Positions 59,713 through 64,000 of a stretch of 64,000 nt of DNA are shown here, in pieces. The notes under the pieces were generated by a model, which was not told the DNA's origin, ran no database searches, and worked only from the letters and a program-made list of their open reading frames with translations. Origin of the DNA: Streptomyces sp. AC555_RSS877 (GTDB lineage Bacteria; Actinomycetota; Actinomycetes; Streptomycetales; Streptomycetaceae). A program made the position numbers and the translations under genes. Position 1 is the stretch's first letter. Each line of letters begins with the position of its first letter. Location of the stretch: positions 124,001-188,000 of the forward strand of contig NZ_JAGMUK010000218.1 of assembly GCF_019049245.1 (NCBI RefSeq). The letters run 5' to 3'.

Positions 59713-60221
59713 AGCAGCCCGCGGACGTAGGCGGCCTGTCCGACGTGCTGGAGATCGTCGGACAGGACGCTGACCAGGCGTACGGCCAGGGTGACCGGCG
59801 GATCCCAGCGCTCGTCCACGACGCGCTCGAAGTCCTTGGCGGTCAGCCCGCGCACGTACCCGAGGGTCCGTTCGTGCACGGCGTCGTAGTAGCCGGTCAG
59901 CAGGTCGCCGGAGTCGACCCGCACCTTGGCGACCTTCGCCGAACTGTGCCCGTAGCCGGTGTCCCGGCCAGGGAGGTCGAGTCCGAAGCGCTTCTCCCAG
60001 CCCTGTGACAACCAGACCTGGTCGAGCCCTGAGGCGTCGGCCACATGGTCGTCCTGGACCCGGGTGAGATGCCAGACCAGCCACGCGAGGGAGTTCGCGC
60101 CGGCGGCGGGACGGGCGTTCAGGTCGTCCGGGCCGAGGCCCTCGACCGCGGCATGGACCTCTTCCTGGATGCGGCTGTACGCGTCGATGAGAATGTCCTT
60201 GGCATGCATACGGTCCACCAT
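59694..60221 (-). CDS. DinB-family (mycothiol-transferase-like) protein
   Basis: A 175-aa four-helix-bundle protein of the DinB/DUF664 type. The metal-binding His are in AWLVWHLTRVQDDHVAD near residue 49 and in DDLQHVGQAAYVRG near 156. Such proteins act as mycothiol-dependent transferases or isomerases in actinobacteria. The ATG at 60221 or 60209 is possible; neither has a strong ribosome binding site. The LysR gene lies upstream on the same strand with 16 bases between them, so both may be in one unit. Confidence 0.82.
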   Translation of the reverse strand: MVDRMHAKDILIDAYSRIQEEVHAAVEGLGPDDLNARPAAGANSLAWLVWHLTRVQDDHVADASGLDQVWLSQGWEKRFGLDLPGRDTGYGHSSAKVAKVRVDSGDLLTGYYDAVHERTLGYVRGLTAKDFERVVDERWDPPVTLAVRLVSVLSDDLQHVGQAAYVRGLLQSADA

Positions 60222-60237
60222 CGCGCACCAGCGTCCG

Positions 60238-61122
60238 TCACGCGCCCTCTGTCCCCAGAAGCGTCATCAGCGCCCGCGCCGCCGGGCTGGCCGCCTCCGG
60301 GGGCGGCAGCAGCGCGACCGTCTCGTACGCCGCCTCGTCGGTGCCCTTCAGCGGGAGAGCGGTCAGTGCCTCCCGCTTGTGCCGGAAATGCCGCGGCACG
60401 ACGGCGATGCCGAGGTTCTCGTCCACCAGGTCGAGCAGGCTGTGCACGTCGTTCACCTCCAGCGCGACCGTCCGCCGTACGCCGGCCGCGGCGAACGCGG
60501 CGTCGGTGATGCGGCGCGGCCCCCAGTCGGGGTGGAAGTCGACGAAGACCTCGCCGCCGATCTCGTCCGGCGTCACCGCCGCGCCGCCGGTCGCGAGCCG
60601 GTGGCCGGCATGGCACAGCACGGTCATCGGCTCACTGGTCAGCGGTACGGAACGCAGCTGGTCGGAGTCCGCCTGCGTCCGGACCGCGAACGCCAGGTCG
60701 AGCCGGCCGGCGGCGACCTCCTCGGCGAGGGCGCCCGCGCCCGCCTGCCGCAACCGGATCTCCACGTCCGGGTGAAGCCGCCGGAACGCGGCCAGCAGCC
60801 TCGCCACGTGCACGCCCGCGATGCACTGCTCGGTGCCCAGTGCCAGCGTGCCACGCAGCACGCCCTGCACGGCGGCGACGGCCTCGTGCGCCGAGCGCAC
60901 CTGCGCCAGGATCCGCTCGGCCTCACCCAGCAGCGCCCGCCCGGCCTCGGTGAGCGTCACCCGCCGCGTGGTGCGGACGAACAGAGGGGTCCCCAGCTCC
61001 CGCTCCAGGGCGCGAATGGAGGCGGACAGGCCGGACTGGGACACCAGCAGCCGTTCGGCGGCCCGGGTGAAATGCTGGTCCTCGGCGACCGCCACGAAGT
61101 GCTGAAGATGGCGCAGTTCCAT
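60238..61122 (-). CDS. LysR-family transcriptional regulator
   Basis: A 294-aa LysR regulator. The DNA-binding domain is MELRHLQHFVAVAEDQHFTR then AAERLLVSQSGLSASIRALE, and the effector domain follows from about residue 90. It is divergent from the aldo/keto reductase at 61249, the usual arrangement for LysR control of that gene. The start at 61122 is the standard LysR start, without a strong ribosome binding site. It may also drive the DinB gene downstream on its own strand. Confidence 0.9.
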   Translation of the reverse strand: MELRHLQHFVAVAEDQHFTRAAERLLVSQSGLSASIRALERELGTPLFVRTTRRVTLTEAGRALLGEAERILAQVRSAHEAVAAVQGVLRGTLALGTEQCIAGVHVARLLAAFRRLHPDVEIRLRQAGAGALAEEVAAGRLDLAFAVRTQADSDQLRSVPLTSEPMTVLCHAGHRLATGGAAVTPDEIGGEVFVDFHPDWGPRRITDAAFAAAGVRRTVALEVNDVHSLLDLVDENLGIAVVPRHFRHKREALTALPLKGTDEAAYETVALLPPPEAASPAARALMTLLGTEGA

Positions 61123-61248
61123 GATTGAGAAGCTTATCCGCTGAATTCCATCGGATTCTCCTGTTGGACCACTGCCCCAGGTCGCGAAAGAGTGGGCACC
61201 GGTTCTCAGGGAACCTGGTTCCACCGTGCCAACCCTTCTGGAGTCGCG

Positions 61249-62241
61249 TTGTACACCGCACACCCCGACCGCTACGCGGACATGCCCTACCGGCGCACCG
61301 GACGCAGCGGCCTGAAGCTGCCCGCGCTGTCGCTCGGCCTGTGGCACAACTTCGGCCCGGACCGCTCGGTGGAGACCCAGCGCGCGATCCTGCGCCGCGG
61401 CTTCGATCTCGGCATCACCCACTTCGACCTGGCCAACAACTACGGCCCGCCCCCCGGCGCCGCCGAGTCCGCCTTCGGCGAGGCACTGAAGGACGACTTC
61501 GCGCCGTACCGCGACGAGCTGGTCATCTCCACCAAGGCCGGCTACCTGATGTGGCCCGGCCCGTACGGCGAGTGGGGTTCGCGCAAGTACGTCCTGTCCT
61601 CGCTCGACCAGAGCCTGAAGCGGATGGGCCTCGACTACGTCGACATCTTCTACTCGCACCGCCCCGACCCGGAGACTCCCCTCGAAGAGACGATGGGCGC
61701 CCTGCACTCGGCGGTCCAGCAGGGCAAGGCGCTCTACGTCGGCCTCTCCAACTACTCCGCGGAGCAGACCCGGGAGGCCGCCCGCATCCTGGGCGAGCTG
61801 GGCACCCCCCTGCTCATCCACCAGCCCCGCTACTCGATGCTCGACCGCCGCCCCGAGGACGAGGGTCTGCTGGACGCGCTGGACGAGCTCCAGGTCGGCT
61901 CCATCGTCTTCTCCCCGCTGGAGCAGGGCCTGCTGACCGGCCGCTACCTCGACGGCATCCCCGAGGGCTCGCGGGCGGCCAGTGACAGCCCCTTCCTGAA
62001 CTCTGACGCGGTGACCGAGGACCTGGTGGGCCGGCTGCGCGACCTGGACGACATCGCCAAGTCCCGCGGGCAGACCCTGGCCCAGCTGGCGCTGGCCTGG
62101 GTGCTGCGCGGCGGCCGGGTGACCTCCGCCCTGGTCGGCGCGAGCAGCGCTCAGCAGCTGGAGGACAGCGTCGGCGCCCTCGGCAACCTGGACTTCGACG
62201 CGGACGAGCTGGCCCGGATCGACGCGGTGATCAAGCCGTAA
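61249..62241 (+). CDS. Aldo/keto reductase (YghZ/L-glyceraldehyde 3-phosphate reductase-like)
   Basis: A 330-aa AKR14-like enzyme. The N-terminus YTAHPDRYADMPYRRTGRSG is typical of the YghZ group. Active-site residues are Asp in THFDLANNYGPP, Lys in VISTKAGY and His in FYSHRPDPETP. The NADPH site lies in LVGASSAQQLEDSVGAL. The TTG start at 61249 has GGAG five bases upstream; an ATG-initiated extension to 61192 lacks support. It probably detoxifies aldehydes such as methylglyoxal or glyceraldehyde-3-phosphate. It overlaps the convergent DUF1905 gene by 11 bases. Confidence 0.9.
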   Translation: MYTAHPDRYADMPYRRTGRSGLKLPALSLGLWHNFGPDRSVETQRAILRRGFDLGITHFDLANNYGPPPGAAESAFGEALKDDFAPYRDELVISTKAGYLMWPGPYGEWGSRKYVLSSLDQSLKRMGLDYVDIFYSHRPDPETPLEETMGALHSAVQQGKALYVGLSNYSAEQTREAARILGELGTPLLIHQPRYSMLDRRPEDEGLLDALDELQVGSIVFSPLEQGLLTGRYLDGIPEGSRAASDSPFLNSDAVTEDLVGRLRDLDDIAKSRGQTLAQLALAWVLRGGRVTSALVGASSAQQLEDSVGALGNLDFDADELARIDAVIKP

Positions 62242-62518
62242 TCCGCTCCTCGAGCCGCACGGTCACGGTGTCGCCCTCCTCCTTCCCGATCGCCTTGCGC
62301 ACCTCGGCCTTCACGGGCAGCTTGTGGGTGCCGTCGCCCAGGGCCATGAAGGAGCTGCGGAAGGGGTGCCCGTCGATCGTGCCGCGCACCTTGACCAGTC
62401 CTCGGGTGCCGAAGAACGCGACGGAGTCGGGCCACAGGAGATAGGTCCAGCCGCCCTCCTGCGGGCTCTTGCGCAGGACGGCGGTGAATTCGGTGTCCAG
62501 TTTCGCGGTCGTACCCAT
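62231..62518 (-). CDS. DUF1905 protein
   Basis: A 95-aa DUF1905-type protein with the compact all-beta pattern DTEFTAVLRKSPQEGGWTYL then LWPDSVAFFGTRGLVKVRGT and SFMALGDGTHKLPVKAEVRK AIGKEEGDTVTVRLEERI. GGAGAG precedes the ATG at 62518 by about eight bases. DUF1905 is fused to a bacteriocin-protection-like domain (YdeI/OmpD-associated) in many species; here it stands alone. Function unknown. Confidence 0.85.
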   Translation of the reverse strand: MGTTAKLDTEFTAVLRKSPQEGGWTYLLWPDSVAFFGTRGLVKVRGTIDGHPFRSSFMALGDGTHKLPVKAEVRKAIGKEEGDTVTVRLEERITA

Positions 62519-62594
62519 GATGTTCTCTCCGCTCCCGGTGGTTTCTTCTCAGGGAGACCGCCGGGAGCGGGAGAACTCATCGCCGGACCGGTCC

Positions 62595-62982
62595 TCAGTC
62601 TCCCGCGGGTATCCATCCGGTCCAGGAAGCCGAGCACGGTCCTGATCCGCCCGTCGGTGTCCAGCGTGATCACGCCGGAGCCGGCCACGGGCGCCGAGCC
62701 GTCGCTCTCGTTCACGAGCTCCCAGGAGAAGCGTGCCGTGTGGTGGCGGCCGTCCACCGTGCCGGTGAGCCGGAAGGTGAAGCCCGGGAACTGCGCGTGC
62801 GTCGCCGCGATGACGGCCGCGATCCGTTCGTGGCCGTCGACATCGCTGAACGGGTCGGTGTAGGTGCCGTCCGCGGCCCAGGCGGCCGCGACCGCCGTGA
62901 CCCGGGCCTCGGTCTCCCGGGCGTTCCAGGCCTCGAAATAGCGGGCGACGGCGCTGCCGTACCGGTCGGTGTTCGCGGGCAT
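62595..62982 (-). CDS. SnoaL/NTF2-like protein with apparent 3' frameshift
   Basis: About 130 aa of a nuclear-transport-factor-2-like fold: YFEAWNARETEARVTAVAAAW near residue 15, GHERIAAVIAATHAQFPGFTF near 50, and DGRIRTVLGFLDRM near the end. As read, the frame continues through the neighbouring DUF1905 gene to 62311 in a sequence unlike the family. Removing one base near 62615 would give a short ending IPAGD and a stop at 62595, which looks more natural. I therefore suggest a frameshift, natural or a sequencing error. ATG 62982 has no strong ribosome binding site. Function unknown; many relatives are polyketide cyclases or limonene-epoxide-hydrolase-like. Confidence 0.65.
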
Positions 62983-63179
62983 GGGCGATCAGCCTCCATC
63001 GAGGTCGTTTCCGCTGGTCGGAACCGGGGTCCGCGTGTCGGCGACCCGGTACCGCAACCATGCCCCGACCGCGGCGGACGGTCGATTGCCCCCCAGGTGA
63101 TGACGGCATCGCCATGTACTCGCCATTTTTCGGCCATGAAGGGCCGTGAATATGCCAGGAGACTGGCCAAAAAGTCGTG

Positions 63180-63207
63180 GTGACAGTGTTTCAGTAGTGA
63201 ACATACT
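63180..63207 (+). promoter_or_regulatory. Putative promoter upstream of the 136-aa protein gene
   Basis: GTGACA (63180-63185) and CATACT (63202-63207) are 16 bases apart, about 110 bases before the next gene, in the most AT-rich part of the 334-base region 62983-63316. I saw no gene elsewhere in that region. Confidence 0.35.
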
Positions 63208-63316
63208 CGACTGTTAGGACTTCACATCCAGCGAAGCCCCAGTCACGCACAGCACATGAGCCGCAGGGAAAGCGAGGCCCGGCCGACAGGCTAGCGAAGC
63301 AGCGGGGGAGTGGATC

Positions 63317-63727
63317 GTGCACGACGAATTCCTGTGCCATGTCACGGGGTACGGCACTTGCGGCGGCCGACGCGTCGGCGTGCCCCTCGGAACCTACCGG
63401 GCCCCCACCCTCGCGCTCGCCCTGTGGTGGCTGCGCGACCGCGCCGCCTGGATCGCCGAGCGCCTCGACCCCCAGCCGGAGGCCGACCACTTACCGGCCG
63501 GCGCGCTCGTCCCGGTCGCCGCCACGGTGCCCGACGTGCCCGCCGTGCTCCGGAACTGGTGCAGGGATCCGGCCCAACAGGAGCGGGTGGCCGACGAGTT
63601 GGCCGCGGGGCGGCTGGTGCGGATCGCCGCCAGCGACGACACCACCGAGTACGAGCTGCTGGCGGAGTCCGTGGACGCCCTGCGCATGCAGCGCACCGCC
63701 TCCATGCTGTTCACGCCCGTGGCCTGA
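63317..63727 (+). CDS. Hypothetical 136-aa protein
   Basis: A soluble protein beginning VHDEFLCHVTGYGTCGGRRV and containing ALALWWLRDRAAWIAERLDP then NWCRDPAQQERVADELAAGR. No named domain recognised. The GTG start at 63317 is preceded by GGGGGAG seven bases upstream. The Cys/His-containing N-terminus might bind metal, but there is no clear zinc-finger spacing. It is followed 47 bases later by an FHA-domain gene on the same strand, so the two could be linked functionally. Confidence 0.75.
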   Translation: MHDEFLCHVTGYGTCGGRRVGVPLGTYRAPTLALALWWLRDRAAWIAERLDPQPEADHLPAGALVPVAATVPDVPAVLRNWCRDPAQQERVADELAAGRLVRIAASDDTTEYELLAESVDALRMQRTASMLFTPVA

Positions 63728-63773
63728 CGGGCGACGCCGGGCGCGGATCGGTACCAATCGGTAGAATTCAGGT

Positions 63774-64000
63774 ATGGCGAAGCGGCCGGTGGCACCCACG
63801 GCGCCCGAACTCGTGGTGGAGACCGAAACCGGCTCCACGGTGATGAGTCCGGGCCACGACTACCACGTCGGCCGCGATCCGTTGTGCGACATCGTCATCG
63901 ACGATGCCCGGGTCTCGTGGCACCACGCGGTGCTGCGGCCCGAGGCCGACCACTGGACCCTCGAGGACGAGAACAGCACCAACGGCACCTACGCCGACGG
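63774..64000 (+). CDS. FHA-domain protein, 5' part only (window edge)
   Basis: The first 75 codons encode a forkhead-associated domain: YHVGRDPLCDIVIDDARVSW HHAVLRPEADHWTLEDENST then NGTYADG, with the GR...S..H...NGT motif that binds phosphothreonine. In Streptomyces, proteins beginning like this usually continue into an ABC-transporter ATPase/permease or a similar membrane module; that is my memory of the family, as the sequence ends here. The ATG at 63774 has a -10-like TAGAAT six bases upstream and no ribosome binding site, so it may be leaderless. Confidence 0.85.
   Translation, partial: MAKRPVAPTAPELVVETETGSTVMSPGHDYHVGRDPLCDIVIDDARVSWHHAVLRPEADHWTLEDENSTNGTYAD

Noticed and set aside
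1..64000. CRISPR arrays, tRNA/rRNA genes, complete insertion sequences, attachment sites
   Set aside because: None seen on reading both strands; repeats found are short palindromes or direct repeats, not arrays or transposon ends.

Overview
The window is high-GC actinobacterial DNA, almost certainly Streptomyces. The evidence is codon bias toward G/C in third positions, frequent GTG/TTG starts, leaderless genes, and a set of hallmark families: a long two-domain chaplin, an SsgA-like sporulation protein, DUF397, SpoIIE/PAS phosphatase, an NsdA/NsdB-like TPR protein, a GH19 chitinase with DasR-type sites, mycothiol-type DinB, and a short Cys-run leader peptide ahead of a sulfur operon. No rRNA, tRNA, CRISPR array, complete insertion sequence or prophage was seen. 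The content looks chromosomal, with some accessory features.

Layout. 1-5.9 kb: an acyl-CoA synthetase divergent from a crotonase, a tandem OB-fold (DUF35) protein and two thiolase-fold proteins that lack the usual catalytic Cys and His. 6-13.6 kb: DUF397 protein, universal stress protein, CGNR regulator, secreted amidase, phosphotransferase and TPR regulator. 13.6-19.8 kb (development and envelope): PAS-SpoIIE phosphatase, SsgA-like protein behind a striking operator region, baeRF-type protein, secreted tripeptidyl aminopeptidase, sortase-anchored chaplin. 19.9-25.6 kb: a same-strand cluster of nucleoside deaminase, a very large membrane GAF/PAS-GGDEF-EAL protein fused in frame to a PLP-dependent alpha-oxoamine synthase, and an overlapping SAM methyltransferase. 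This is the most unusual item in the window. 25.7-32.5 kb: acetyltransferases, a TetR regulator with two tandem reductases, a decayed SigB-type sigma factor fragment, small membrane stress proteins.

32.6-37.1 kb: photolyase, SDR-DUF2867 protein, a 55-aa small protein and a LysR regulator carrying an inserted GC-rich repeat. 37.1-42.8 kb: a sulfur-scavenging operon (sfnG, DszC-like, ssuE, sfnB, ssuD) behind a leaderless cysteine-rich leader peptide, so expression is probably attenuated by cysteine supply. 42.9-45.7 kb: LysM protein, a membrane protein and an acyl-CoA dehydrogenase-like protein. 45.8-52.6 kb: the urea ABC transporter urtABCDE with a GlnR-like box array, then an AmiC-like cytosolic amide sensor and a MarR regulator. 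52.7-64 kb: aldehyde dehydrogenase, chitinase, aldo/keto reductases, small metabolic enzymes, adenosine deaminase, LysR, DUF1905 and SnoaL-like genes, and the 5' end of an FHA-domain gene cut by the window edge.

Most assignments rest on reading motifs by eye. Operators and promoters are sequence-pattern calls without experimental support.
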